64,000 bases of DNA from Noviherbaspirillum malthae. Its GTDB lineage: Bacteria > Pseudomonadota > Gammaproteobacteria > Burkholderiales > Burkholderiaceae_D. The DNA lies in assembly GCF_015352985.1 (NCBI RefSeq), contig NZ_JACYXF010000003.1, positions 1 to 64,000 of the forward strand, read 5' to 3'. Position 1 is the stretch's first letter, and each line of letters opens with the position of its first letter. The notes beneath the pieces were generated by a model. The model searched no databases. It saw only the letters and a program-made list of their open reading frames with translations, and was not told the origin of the DNA. This document shows, piece by piece, positions 1-7,996 of this stretch. The translations under genes and the position numbers were made by a program.

Positions 1-71
1 CCCTCCAACAGGGGACGAACTTGGTCAAACTGTTCACGACTGATATCGCTTGGATAATACTTCCTGCTCAT
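1..71 (-). CDS. IS5-family transposase, N-terminal fragment cut by window edge
   Basis: Only the first 23 codons are visible, beginning MSRKYYPSDISREQF. This opening is characteristic of the IS5-group transposases with an N-terminal DUF4096-like domain. The ATG is at 71-69 and the gene runs off the left edge, so integrity of the element cannot be judged. The sequence to about 130 should contain the left end of the element, but I could not define a terminal inverted repeat without the other end. Family assignment is from memory of the N-terminus only. Confidence 0.7.
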   Translation of the reverse strand, partial: MSRKYYPSDISREQFDQVRPLLE

Positions 72-247
72 TCCGGATCAATGTCATTACAAACCTGGTT
101 TGGACAGAAAAATATCGATCACGTTCTTAATCAAGTGAAAACGGTGCCATGCAGCCGGTCATGTACACCCTGATGTGAAGCACGGTTGGCGGCACATTGT
201 CCGGCGCTTGCGTTCGTGGCATGATCCGGAAAAACGGGAAGGCAATC

Positions 248-880
248 ATGGAAGACATATTCGCGCGCATCGATGCGCGCAAGGCTGCGCTGGAAGAGCG
301 CGTCCCGGCGGTAACGCGCCGGATAGACCAGGCCATTGCGCCTTCCGAACCGGCGCTGGTGGCGAAGCTGCAGCGTGTGCTTGCGGAAGGCGGCTCGCGC
401 AGGAACAAGATCATCCGCATCCAGGCACTGGTTTCCGAGGTACGCTCGTACGCGGGTGAGCATGCCGCATGCAAGCAGGGCTGCTCCGCGTGCTGCAAGC
501 AGCGGGTCATGATGTCGCAGACGGAGGCGGATGCGATAGGGCACGCGATCGGCCGTCCCGCGGTGCAGCTGCGGCCTGACTACGTGCCGCCCCGCATACA
601 TGACTTCGGCCGCGACACGCCGTGCACTTTCCTGGTAGATGATGCCTGTTCCATCTATGAACACAGACCCTTCGTGTGCCGCAACTATGTCAGCCTGGAT
701 GTCGACCCGCTGCTATGCGGCTTCGAGAACTGGGATCTCGCCAAGGCCGGCGACAAGCGCTTCACGCCGGTGCCGCACCTCGACCCCGGACCCTTGCTGA
801 CCGCCTACCAGAAAGTGGCGGGACAGGACCGCATAGGAGATATCCGGGCATTTTTCCCTCCCGTGCCGAAGGGCGACTGA
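248..880 (+). CDS. YkgJ-family cysteine cluster protein
   Basis: A 210-residue protein with the clustered cysteines of the CxxCxxxxC/YkgJ family (Fe-S or Zn-binding, function unknown). It has CKQGCSACC in the middle, then a CTFL segment, a CSIYEHRPFVCRNY segment and a last cysteine in DPLLCG. I chose ATG 248 because GGGAAGG lies six bases upstream; an in-frame ATG at 221 and an alternative start at 197 exist without comparable ribosome-binding sites. It stands alone and converges on the map gene, separated by a hairpin. No membrane segment or signal peptide is seen. Confidence 0.8.
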   Translation: MEDIFARIDARKAALEERVPAVTRRIDQAIAPSEPALVAKLQRVLAEGGSRRNKIIRIQALVSEVRSYAGEHAACKQGCSACCKQRVMMSQTEADAIGHAIGRPAVQLRPDYVPPRIHDFGRDTPCTFLVDDACSIYEHRPFVCRNYVSLDVDPLLCGFENWDLAKAGDKRFTPVPHLDPGPLLTAYQKVAGQDRIGDIRAFFPPVPKGD

Positions 881-889
881 CGCAGGCTG

Positions 890-917
890 GTGACGCCCCC
901 ACTGTTGGGCGCGTCAC
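890..917. terminator. Bidirectional hairpin between convergent genes
   Basis: The arms 890-901 and 906-917 pair over 12 bases with one mismatch around a CTGT loop, centred between the convergent stops of the YkgJ-like gene and map. There is no strong T-run on either side, so this is a terminator-like hairpin by position rather than a textbook intrinsic terminator. Confidence 0.45.
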
Positions 918-947
918 GCATTCCCTTCATAAGGCGATGTGCAAGAG

Positions 948-1775
948 TCAGGCCGCAGCCGCCGGAAGCGCCGATTCCGCAGTGATGGGCGCGTAGTCGC
1001 CGTAGCCGTCGGGCCAGTGTGTCAGTATCTCGAAGCCGTTCTCGGTCACCGCCACCATGTGTTCCCACTGCGCGGAGAGGGAGCGGTCCTTCGTCACGAC
1101 GGTCCAGCCGTCGGACAGCTGCTTCGTCGCCGGCCTGCCTGCGTTGAGCATGGGCTCGATGGTGAAGATCATGCCCGGCTCAAGGACCAGGCCGGTTCCC
1201 GGCCGCCCGTAATGCAGCACCTGCGGCTCGTCGTGATAGATGGTCCCGACGCCATGGCCGCAGTATTCGCGCACGATGCTGAACCCCTCCCGGTGGGCAA
1301 CGGTCTGAATCGCATGGCCGACGTCGCCCAGCGTCGCGCCGGGGCGCACCGCGAGAATGCCGGCGCGCATCGCCTCGTAGGTGGTGCGCACCAGGCGCCT
1401 GGCGAGTATGCTCGGCGGGCCGACGAAATACATGCGGCTGGTATCGCCGTACCAGCCGTCCTTGATGACGGCGACGTCGATGTTGATGATGTCGCCATCC
1501 TTGAGGCGCTTGTCGGAAGGAATGCCGTGGCAGATGACATGGTTGACCGAGGTGCAGACCGTCTTGGGAAAGCCGTTGTAGCCGACATTGGCGGGAATCG
1601 CCTTGAGCTCGTTGACGATGTAGTCGTGGCAGATCTTGTCGAGCTCGTCCGTGGATACGCCGGCCTTGACGTGTTCCGCGATCATCCTGAGGACATCGGC
1701 CGCGAGTGCGCCCGCGCGCCTTGCCATGTCGATCTCGGCAGCGGAACGGATGGGAACGTTGTTTCTGAGCGTCAT
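948..1775 (-). CDS. map: Type I methionine aminopeptidase
   Basis: A 275-residue cytosolic metallopeptidase that removes N-terminal methionine from nascent proteins. The metal-binding pattern of the family is visible: GDIINIDV with the first Asp ligand, GDTSRMYFVG with the second, YCGHGVG with the His ligand, and IFTIEPM plus the late EHMVAVTENG with the Glu ligands. Start ATG 1775-1773 gives MTLRNNVPI and overlaps the stop of the upstream ParD-like gene in an ATGA arrangement, so translation is probably coupled. Length is normal for MetAP-I. A second, housekeeping map copy elsewhere is likely, because this one is not beside rpsB. Confidence 0.95.
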   Translation of the reverse strand: MTLRNNVPIRSAAEIDMARRAGALAADVLRMIAEHVKAGVSTDELDKICHDYIVNELKAIPANVGYNGFPKTVCTSVNHVICHGIPSDKRLKDGDIINIDVAVIKDGWYGDTSRMYFVGPPSILARRLVRTTYEAMRAGILAVRPGATLGDVGHAIQTVAHREGFSIVREYCGHGVGTIYHDEPQVLHYGRPGTGLVLEPGMIFTIEPMLNAGRPATKQLSDGWTVVTKDRSLSAQWEHMVAVTENGFEILTHWPDGYGDYAPITAESALPAAAA

Positions 1776-2005
1776 GCTGCCTCCGGCTCGGCAGCGGCTT
1801 GAATGACCGGGGCGATCAGATCGCCGGACTGATGCGCCTTGATCAGCAGCTGGCAGATTTCGCCGTAGCACAGGTTAGGATTGAGTTCGGCCAGCATGCC
1901 GACCCGCAGCCAATGTTCCGCCTGCGCATTGATGGAGCGGCTGAGCGCCGCGCTGCTGGAACGCAGGTTCTCGTGCATCTGCTCAGAAATTTTCAGGATT
2001 CCCAT
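1772..2005 (-). CDS. ParD-like antitoxin-family protein
   Basis: A 77-residue protein, MGILKISEQMHENLR, with the short strand-helix-helix character of ParD-like DNA-binding antitoxins, followed by a C-terminal tail. I chose ATG 2005 over a GTG nine bases upstream; a GGTGAAAG-like site precedes it. No ParE or other toxin gene is adjacent; the partner in the transcription unit is methionine aminopeptidase, overlapping by four bases. This ParD-like/map pairing is known from other proteobacteria, but its purpose is not established, and autoregulation is only inferred from the family. Confidence 0.7.
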   Translation of the reverse strand: MGILKISEQMHENLRSSSAALSRSINAQAEHWLRVGMLAELNPNLCYGEICQLLIKAHQSGDLIAPVIQAAAEPEAA

Positions 2006-2130
2006 GTCTTTCACCGAATATATGGTTTATAGCCGTTTCGTATATTACCATCGGATCTGTTTGCATGCAGAGGGAATCGCGTTGGGGAAAATTCAAGCGC
2101 CCCGTTCTCCCGAAAATTATGCGGCACGGA

Positions 2131-3747
2131 CTACGCTGCCGACGCGCCGGCGGATTTCGTATGTTCCGTTGCCCAATCAATCAGCGCCTTGGCCGGCCCG
2201 ACGAATGATTTTCCGTGCGCAGTCAGCGTGTACGTCACCTTGATCGGCTTTCCCGCGTCCACGGTTCTCAGTATCAGTCCTTCGCGTTCCAGCGCCCTCA
2301 GGGACACGGTCAGCATGCGCTGCGAAATGCCGTCGATGGCGCGCTTGAGTTCGGTGAAGCGCATCGGACCGGCATCCAGATTGCCGATGACGAGGATGCA
2401 CCAGGGCGTGCAGATCTCGCCGAGGATGTCGCGCGGCGTCATGCCTGCGTCGGCGGCCGGCCCTCCTGCGGCCGGCACCGCGCTTTCCAGTTCATATGCA
2501 GTCACCATGCATTTCATGATGTTCTCGCCGGTATCTTCCGGTGACAGTTCGGGGCCGCTGATCTGCTGCAGCAGCGGGCCGAGTCCGAGCGTGAAGACAT
2601 GGATGCCTTCGGCACGCGCACGCGCGGCCAGCGCTTCGATCATGTTCCTTGCCGCGTGGTTGATGTTGACGAAGGCACGCTCCGGCGTGCCCGTATCGTT
2701 CTGCACCGGACGCGGGCCGCTGCCGACGATGGGAAACTCGCGGTCATTGACGCCGTGTGCGTTGTACCAGTCGGGCAGCGCGTTCGGCGTGAGGATGGAT
2801 GTCACATTGCGGTTCTGCGCGCAGCCTCCGCCGACGAACTCCTGTGCCCGGTTCTGGTTCCACAGTCCGCGCGGCGATTCGCGGATGTAGATATCGTCAG
2901 TCGTGCTGAGCACACCGGATGACGTGCAGTTGGCCCACGGCTGGAACTTGAAGAACGATGCCAGGGCATTGGGCGTGCCGTCCGAAAACAGGACGATCAC
3001 GCGCAGACTGGAACGGTTGGGCGCCGTCACGCGGTTGAGCTGTTCGCGGGCATGCCACATTCCTTCGACGGAATTGGTGGCGCCCTGGAATTGCAGGCCC
3101 TGGATCTGCTGCACGATGCGGCGCTTGTCGAAGCCGCGCATCATACCTGTGCGGATGGGCTCCGTGACTTCGGCGCCGTTGGAGAAGCGGATCAGGGACA
3201 TGCGGTCGGTGGTGCTGCTGAAGCCGTCGATGAAAGCGGCCGCATGCTGGCGCACTTCCGCCGCCACGGGAATGATGGAACTCGAGGTATCCATGACGAA
3301 GGCCATGTCGATGTCGCGCCGGACGGTGTGTGCGACGGCATCGATATCGAGCGTATTGAAGCCGAACACCCGCATGAAGCTGATAGCAAGCGTAGCGCGG
3401 GCGTCGACCTTCACGGTGATCTGTCCGCGCGCCAGCGAGTTGAAATCCACCTGGATGCCGCGGATGTCAGCGCTGGAGCCGAGATAATCGGCCGGATAGT
3501 TCGCGGCGAAGAACTTGCGCGCCGCGGCTTCCGCCTCCTGTCGCTGCTCGCTTTCCGTCTCGCCGTGCACGACGGCGCGGGCGCCGGCCACGGCCGCGGC
3601 ATCGGCTGCCGCATTGAGCTTGGCCTTGACCAGGTAGCCCAGTCCGGAATCGACCGCAAGTCCGAGCGCACCGACGAGGACGACGAGGCAGATCGCCAGA
3701 ACGATGAAAACCTGTCCGCCCTGCTTTTTCTGTGTGATTTTATTCAT
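2131..3747 (-). CDS. TadG-like vWA pilus protein fused to an HxlR-type winged-helix regulator
   Basis: A 538-residue chimera. Residues 10-35 form the TadE/TadG-type N-terminal membrane anchor (GGQVFIVLAICLVVLVGALGLAVDSG). A von Willebrand A domain starts near residue 145 with the MIDAS motif DTSSS (153-157) and runs to about residue 410, ending GENI-MKCM. From about residue 414 the sequence is a complete HxlR/MarR-like winged-helix protein: CTPWCILVIGNL, GPMRFTELKRAIDGISQRML, LEREGLI and VTYTLTAHG. Normal TadG proteins continue after GEN-x-LKCM with a Cys-containing tail, absent here. Internal ATGs at 2517 and 2508 would be natural starts of a free HxlR protein of 125-128 residues. It is the last gene of the tad locus, 21 bases after the TadE-like gene. 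The fusion may be a deletion scar, and the regulator may also be made from the internal start. Confidence 0.85.
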   Translation of the reverse strand: MNKITQKKQGGQVFIVLAICLVVLVGALGLAVDSGLGYLVKAKLNAAADAAAVAGARAVVHGETESEQRQEAEAAARKFFAANYPADYLGSSADIRGIQVDFNSLARGQITVKVDARATLAISFMRVFGFNTLDIDAVAHTVRRDIDMAFVMDTSSSIIPVAAEVRQHAAAFIDGFSSTTDRMSLIRFSNGAEVTEPIRTGMMRGFDKRRIVQQIQGLQFQGATNSVEGMWHAREQLNRVTAPNRSSLRVIVLFSDGTPNALASFFKFQPWANCTSSGVLSTTDDIYIRESPRGLWNQNRAQEFVGGGCAQNRNVTSILTPNALPDWYNAHGVNDREFPIVGSGPRPVQNDTGTPERAFVNINHAARNMIEALAARARAEGIHVFTLGLGPLLQQISGPELSPEDTGENIMKCMVTAYELESAVPAAGGPAADAGMTPRDILGEICTPWCILVIGNLDAGPMRFTELKRAIDGISQRMLTVSLRALEREGLILRTVDAGKPIKVTYTLTAHGKSFVGPAKALIDWATEHTKSAGASAA

Positions 3748-3768
3748 GCTGTTTTCCGTGCAGGACGA

Positions 3769-4359
3769 TCAAAAAACCGTCATTGCGTAGAGATTCGGGT
3801 TCAGGCCGGGCAAGGCGAAGTCGCCCAGGTCGAGGCTGCCGAACAGCAGCGGGAATCGGTAGAACGCTTCGACCAGGTAGACCACGTCGCCGTCTTTCAG
3901 CTGTCCGTTCAAGGCATCGATTTCCGGTGCGCCGGCCAGCGGCGGAAATCCTGCGCAGTTCCCCTGCGCATCCCAATAGGTTCCGACGCTGCCGCAAGCC
4001 CAGGCGCCTTTCTCCGGTACATGTGCGCCGCCGTTCCAGCGCGTCTGGCCGATCACGACGTTGGTGCTGATGCCGTTCCTGCGCGAGGCGAGAATCTTGG
4101 TGACGTGGATCATGCCGTTGGTACGCATGTCGAGCGGCTGCGCAGTGGCGGCCAGGGTTTCCATGAGTTCCTGCGGCTGCAGCGCGGTACGCGCCGCCAG
4201 GTTGGCGCCTTCGCGGGCGAGGCTGGTGAGAATCATGTTGGCCTGGATGACGCGGGCGAAATCCACTACCGGAAACAGCAGCAGGAGCAGCAGCGGCAGG
4301 CAGAACAGGAATTCGACCGCGGCGCCCCCGCGAATGGAGCGATGTGAATGGCGTGTCAT
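3769..4359 (-). CDS. TadE/TadF-like pseudopilin
   Basis: A 196-residue minor pilin-like protein of the Flp pilus. The N-terminus RGGAAVEFLFCLPLLLLLLFPVVDFARV is the TadE signature: Gly-Ala-Ala-Val-Glu followed by a single hydrophobic segment with a conserved Asp/Arg end. The C-terminal extracellular part has two cysteines in the CGSVGTYWDAQGNC stretch, probably a disulfide. Start ATG 4359-4357 overlaps the upstream TadE-like stop by one base (TGATG), indicating coupled translation. Cleavage by the locus prepilin peptidase is inferred from the family. Confidence 0.85.
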   Translation of the reverse strand: MTRHSHRSIRGGAAVEFLFCLPLLLLLLFPVVDFARVIQANMILTSLAREGANLAARTALQPQELMETLAATAQPLDMRTNGMIHVTKILASRRNGISTNVVIGQTRWNGGAHVPEKGAWACGSVGTYWDAQGNCAGFPPLAGAPEIDALNGQLKDGDVVYLVEAFYRFPLLFGSLDLGDFALPGLNPNLYAMTVF

Positions 4360-4832
4360 CAGAATTCCTCGTTGCGCATGGTGGCGGCGACGGAAAAACG
4401 GTATTTCCCGTCTTCGAAGAAAGGCTGCACGACCGGCGTCATCAGCGGCCAGGTGCCTTCCAGGCGCAGGACGAAAACCTGTCCCGACGCACCGAACATG
4501 CCTGCGCCGTACTGGTCCGGATTGCCGTAGCCGATGCCGTTGATCCGCGGCGAGATGCGATCGTACAGGCCCATCGAGTTTTCCTTGATCTTTTCGATCA
4601 CGGCCAGGTGGCGCTGCGCGCTGCCCTGCGGTGCGAGATCGCTGAGGCCGGTGACCGCATAGCGGGCGCCTTCGCGTACCGCATGCTGCATGGTCAGGTT
4701 GACCCAGAACAGCACGCACAAATCGACGATGGCGAACAGCAGAAAGAACACGATGGGCGCGACGATCGCGAATTCGACCGCGGAGGCGCCGCGCTGGCAG
4801 TGCCTTGATCTTGTCCGGTGGGCTGCTTGCAT
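4359..4832 (-). CDS. TadE-like pseudopilin
   Basis: A 157-residue TadE-family protein. Residues 12-42 (QRGASAVEFAIVAPIVFFLLFAIVD) carry the processing motif and hydrophobic pilin-like helix; the rest is a periplasmic or surface domain ending in AATMRNEEF. GGGAGA lies seven bases before ATG 4832-4830. It overlaps the next TadE/F-like gene by one base. TadE and TadF are minor pseudopilins needed for pilus assembly in characterised Flp systems; which of the two this one matches cannot be settled from sequence alone. Confidence 0.85.
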   Translation of the reverse strand: MQAAHRTRSRHCQRGASAVEFAIVAPIVFFLLFAIVDLCVLFWVNLTMQHAVREGARYAVTGLSDLAPQGSAQRHLAVIEKIKENSMGLYDRISPRINGIGYGNPDQYGAGMFGASGQVFVLRLEGTWPLMTPVVQPFFEDGKYRFSVAATMRNEEF

Positions 4833-4856
4833 GCTTGTCTCCCTTTCAGCGGCCTG

Positions 4857-6002
4857 TCAGCGCGCCGAAGCGAGCTGCGTATGCGTTTGGGTCGTGCGGA
4901 TGCTCGCCAGAACCGAACGCTTGCCAAGCACGAGGCGCACCGTGGAACGATCGCCGGCATCGCGCGTGCGGGTGTTGTTGACGACCGCCGGCGGCACCGC
5001 AAACATGCTGCTCACCTCCAGCGCCTGCTTGCGATAGCCGTCGCGGTACAGGATGACGGTTCGCTGCTGGGTATAGGGTGCAAGCGCGGTTGTGCGGGCT
5101 ACGTTTACGCCGTTCCGGCGAAGACCTTCGGCGATGCGGTCTGCCATCGCGTCATCGCGCGTGCCGTTGGCGATCTCGATGGCGATACCGCCTTTTGGAG
5201 AAATTGTTGTCAGGCTGTATTCCGGCTTGTCTGCAGTCGTCGCGTCCGGCGATGCTGCATGCTTGGGAATGGCTTGCGCCACCGGCAATGCCTGCATTTC
5301 CGGTGTTTCCCGGAAGGCTTGCGCCGTTTCCGTTGCCTCGCCGTCCACCGGCGCCGCTGCCGGGACATCTGCGGTTGCTGCAGTCGGCGCCGCGGCGGTT
5401 GCCACGGAAGCCGCAGCAGGAGCCGCAACGGCAGCGGACGCGAAGGAAGCATCGGCAGCAGCCCGGTGTGCACCGCCTTCCTTCACCATCGCACTCAGGC
5501 GCTCATAAACGAGCGTGAGAATGCCAAACGCATGGGTATTGGTCGGGTCGGCCATAATCGCTTCCACCAGCTCCGGCATCGCGGCGGCGTACTTGCCCTC
5601 CAGGACATAGGCATATCCCAGGTTGCTGCGCACATGCGAAAGTTCCGGCTGCTGCTGCAGGACGGTCTTGAACTCGGCCACCGCTGAAATCAGGTTTTTC
5701 TGTGCGAAGTAAACCGTGGCCAGGGCGTTGCGCGCCTCGAGATGGTGCTCATCCTTTTCCAGCGCGGCGCGGTAGGCCAAGGCAGCGTCTTCCAGGCGGT
5801 TGGCATGCTGGTGATGCCGTCCGAGGAGGTACATCGCGTCTGCGCTGTCGTCCGAATGACGGACGGTCATGACGGGTTCGATGCGCAGTTCATCGCCCGG
5901 CTGCATGCCCTGGCCAGCTGCGGCGGCATAAGCGGCCGGCGCAAGCAGGGTCAGCATGGAAACGGCGCAGGCGATCGGGGCGAGAAGCTTGGTGGTGTTC
6001 AT
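4857..6002 (-). CDS. TPR protein with C-terminal LytR_C domain (TadD-like position)
   Basis: A 381-residue exported protein: signal peptide (residues 1-26, ending AAYAAAAG), TPR repeats from about residue 55 to 175 (AMYLLGRHHQHANRLEDAALAY, then three more helix pairs), a long Ala/Pro-rich linker, and a C-terminal LytR_C-like domain (IAIEIANGTRDDAMADRIAEGLRRNG, then VILYRDGYRKQA). TPR proteins in tad loci (TadD class) help pilus assembly or secretin placement. ATG 6002-6000 is preceded by AAGGAA. It lies between tadC and the TadE-like genes and is presumably co-transcribed with them. Confidence 0.8.
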   Translation of the reverse strand: MNTTKLLAPIACAVSMLTLLAPAAYAAAAGQGMQPGDELRIEPVMTVRHSDDSADAMYLLGRHHQHANRLEDAALAYRAALEKDEHHLEARNALATVYFAQKNLISAVAEFKTVLQQQPELSHVRSNLGYAYVLEGKYAAAMPELVEAIMADPTNTHAFGILTLVYERLSAMVKEGGAHRAAADASFASAAVAAPAAASVATAAAPTAATADVPAAAPVDGEATETAQAFRETPEMQALPVAQAIPKHAASPDATTADKPEYSLTTISPKGGIAIEIANGTRDDAMADRIAEGLRRNGVNVARTTALAPYTQQRTVILYRDGYRKQALEVSSMFAVPPAVVNNTRTRDAGDRSTVRLVLGKRSVLASIRTTQTHTQLASAR

Positions 6003-6063
6003 GGCGGTTTTCCTTGAATGACAAGTCGTAATATCTGTGAGTGGTTCCAAGGGCCCAAATGAT

Positions 6064-6999
6064 TCACTGCGCAGCGAGAGAAGGCATCAGCACCCGGGTA
6101 ATCTGCAGGAAGGACGGCCCCAGCATGATCAGGATCAGCGCGGGAAAGATGCAGAAGATCAGCGGCATCAGCAGCTTCAGCGCAATCTTGGCGGCGCGTT
6201 CCTCTGCCTGCTGGCGGCGCTTGGTGCGCAAATGGTCGGCATGCACCCGCAGCGAGTCGGCGATGCTGGTGCCGAACTGCTCGGCCTGGATCAGCATGGT
6301 CACGAGTGAATCGACCTCATTGACGCCGGAACGCATGGCCAGGTTGCGCAAGGCCGTTTCCTTGCTGCTGCCGGCACGCAGTTCCAGCGTGGCCAGGTGC
6401 AGTTCGCTGCTCAGGACCGGCGAAGCCGCGGTCATTTCATCGGCGATGCGTCCGATGGCCATGTCGGTGTTGAGGCCGGCTTCCACGCAGACGGTCATGA
6501 GATCGAGCGCGTTCGGCAGGTTCTCGAAGATCTCGCGCTGGCGGCGGGCGATCCTGAAGTTGAGAAAGACGTTGGGCAACGCATAGCCGATCGCCGCGGC
6601 GGCAATCGCCACCAGCAGCGTCTTCAGCGTGGCGCCGGAACCGGCCAGGATGAATGCCATCCATGCGAGTGCCGGCAGCGCAACCGCAAGCAGCACCTTC
6701 AATGCAAAGTAGAACGTCGGCGCGTGCTCGCTGCGATAGCCTGCCTGGATGAAGCGGCTGCGAAGCGCGGAGACTTCCTCCAGGCGCGCCGGTGCCGACA
6801 GGCGTGCAAATGGACCGGAGATGCGGGCGACGCGGGCGACCCATTCGGACGCGGGCGCACTTCCCTGCGCGCCTTCGGTTGCCAGGGCGCGTACGCGGCG
6901 GCGTGTCCTGCCGGCGGAGACCGCCTGGCCCAGCAGCATGCAGGCTGCGAACACCGCCAGGAATACGACGGCAAACAGTAATGCGGATTTGGTGAACAT
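6064..6999 (-). CDS. tadC: Flp pilus inner-membrane platform protein TadC
   Basis: A 311-residue T2SS-F family membrane protein. It has an N-terminal membrane segment (ALLFAVVFLAVFAACML), a cytosolic stretch, two central hydrophobic segments around residues 115-160, the T2SSF core (FENLPNALDLMTVCVEAGLNTDMAIGRI, then RNLAMRSGVNEVDSLV) and a C-terminal membrane pair (MPLIFCIFPALILIML). ATG 6999 has a strong AGGAGAGG site; an upstream GTG at 7026 is possible. It follows tadB by 19 bases. TadB and TadC together form the platform on which ATPase TadA acts. Confidence 0.92.
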   Translation of the reverse strand: MFTKSALLFAVVFLAVFAACMLLGQAVSAGRTRRRVRALATEGAQGSAPASEWVARVARISGPFARLSAPARLEEVSALRSRFIQAGYRSEHAPTFYFALKVLLAVALPALAWMAFILAGSGATLKTLLVAIAAAAIGYALPNVFLNFRIARRQREIFENLPNALDLMTVCVEAGLNTDMAIGRIADEMTAASPVLSSELHLATLELRAGSSKETALRNLAMRSGVNEVDSLVTMLIQAEQFGTSIADSLRVHADHLRTKRRQQAEERAAKIALKLLMPLIFCIFPALILIMLGPSFLQITRVLMPSLAAQ

Positions 7000-7018
7000 G
7001 TTGGCTTCCTCTCCTGCT

Positions 7019-7987
7019 TCAAACACGAATGCGGATGACCGAGCGCATCCAGAGAACCCCGATGCCCATCAGGGCGGCGACGACGGCGATCATCCTGATG
7101 CCGGCCGGGTCTTTCCACAGCGGCGCCAGGAAGTTGGGGTTGACGAGATACAGCACCGCTCCCAGACCGAACGGCAGCAGGCCGAGGATCCAGGCGGACA
7201 GGCGGCCTTCCGCGGAATACACCTTGACTTGAGCAGCGAGCTTGAGCCGTTCACGGACGATCATGGCGATCACATCGAGCAGCTGCGTGAGATTGCCGCC
7301 CACCTCGCGCTGGATCAGCGTGGCGACGACGAAGTAGCCGACATCGCTGCCGGGGATGCGGTTCGACAGGCCTTTCAGCGCTTCCTGCATGGTGATGCCG
7401 TAGGTGACCTCGTCGTGCACGATCCGGAACTGGCCGGCGAGCGGTTCGGGCATTTCATCGGCCACCATCTTGATGGCGGTCGGCAGCGCATGGCCGGCGC
7501 GCAGGGCGCGGCCGATCAGTTCCAGCGCCTCGGGCAGCTGCTGTTCCATGGTCGCCAGGCGGCGCGTGCGCCGGCGCAGCAACAGGAAAAGCGGAACGGC
7601 GCCGGCCGCCAAGCCAACCGGAATGCTCAGCAGCGGCGATGCGCCGCGCAATCCGAGCACCAGGACGACGCCGAGGAATACGGCGGCGCACAGCAGGAAG
7701 AAGCGCGCCACCGTCATCGGCGAACCGGCCTGTTCCAGCAGGCGGGCCAGGCCCTCGGCCGCCTTGAAATTGCCGAGCAGGCGTTCGACCTGCGGGTTGC
7801 CGCTGAGGCGGCGGCGCTTCTGCAGCGTGACTTCGGCAGGCGCCTCGCCATGGTCTTCGCGCAGGCGGCGCGCCAGGCGGCGCGCGCCCTGGCTGCAGGA
7901 AGCACTCCACCAGAGATAGAGGCCCTCGATCAGCAAGGCCACCGAGATGAAGACAGCGAAGGCCGCGGAGATATAAAGAATATCCAT
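7019..7987 (-). CDS. tadB: Flp pilus inner-membrane platform protein TadB
   Basis: A 322-residue T2SS-F family protein with the order expected for TadB: an N-terminal membrane helix (ISAAFAVFISVALLIEGLYLW), a basic cytosolic region, a central hydrophobic pair (FLLCAAVFLGVVLVLGL and LLSIPVGLAAGAVPLFLLL), the T2SSF core (LPEALELIGRALRAGHALPTAI, then GGNLTQLLDVIAMIVRERLKL) and two C-terminal helices. The gene sits directly after tadA, 9 bases away, with GAGGA before the ATG. Paired with TadC it forms the motor platform. Confidence 0.93.
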   Translation of the reverse strand: MDILYISAAFAVFISVALLIEGLYLWWSASCSQGARRLARRLREDHGEAPAEVTLQKRRRLSGNPQVERLLGNFKAAEGLARLLEQAGSPMTVARFFLLCAAVFLGVVLVLGLRGASPLLSIPVGLAAGAVPLFLLLRRRTRRLATMEQQLPEALELIGRALRAGHALPTAIKMVADEMPEPLAGQFRIVHDEVTYGITMQEALKGLSNRIPGSDVGYFVVATLIQREVGGNLTQLLDVIAMIVRERLKLAAQVKVYSAEGRLSAWILGLLPFGLGAVLYLVNPNFLAPLWKDPAGIRMIAVVAALMGIGVLWMRSVIRIRV

Positions 7988-7996
7988 GTCTCGTCC

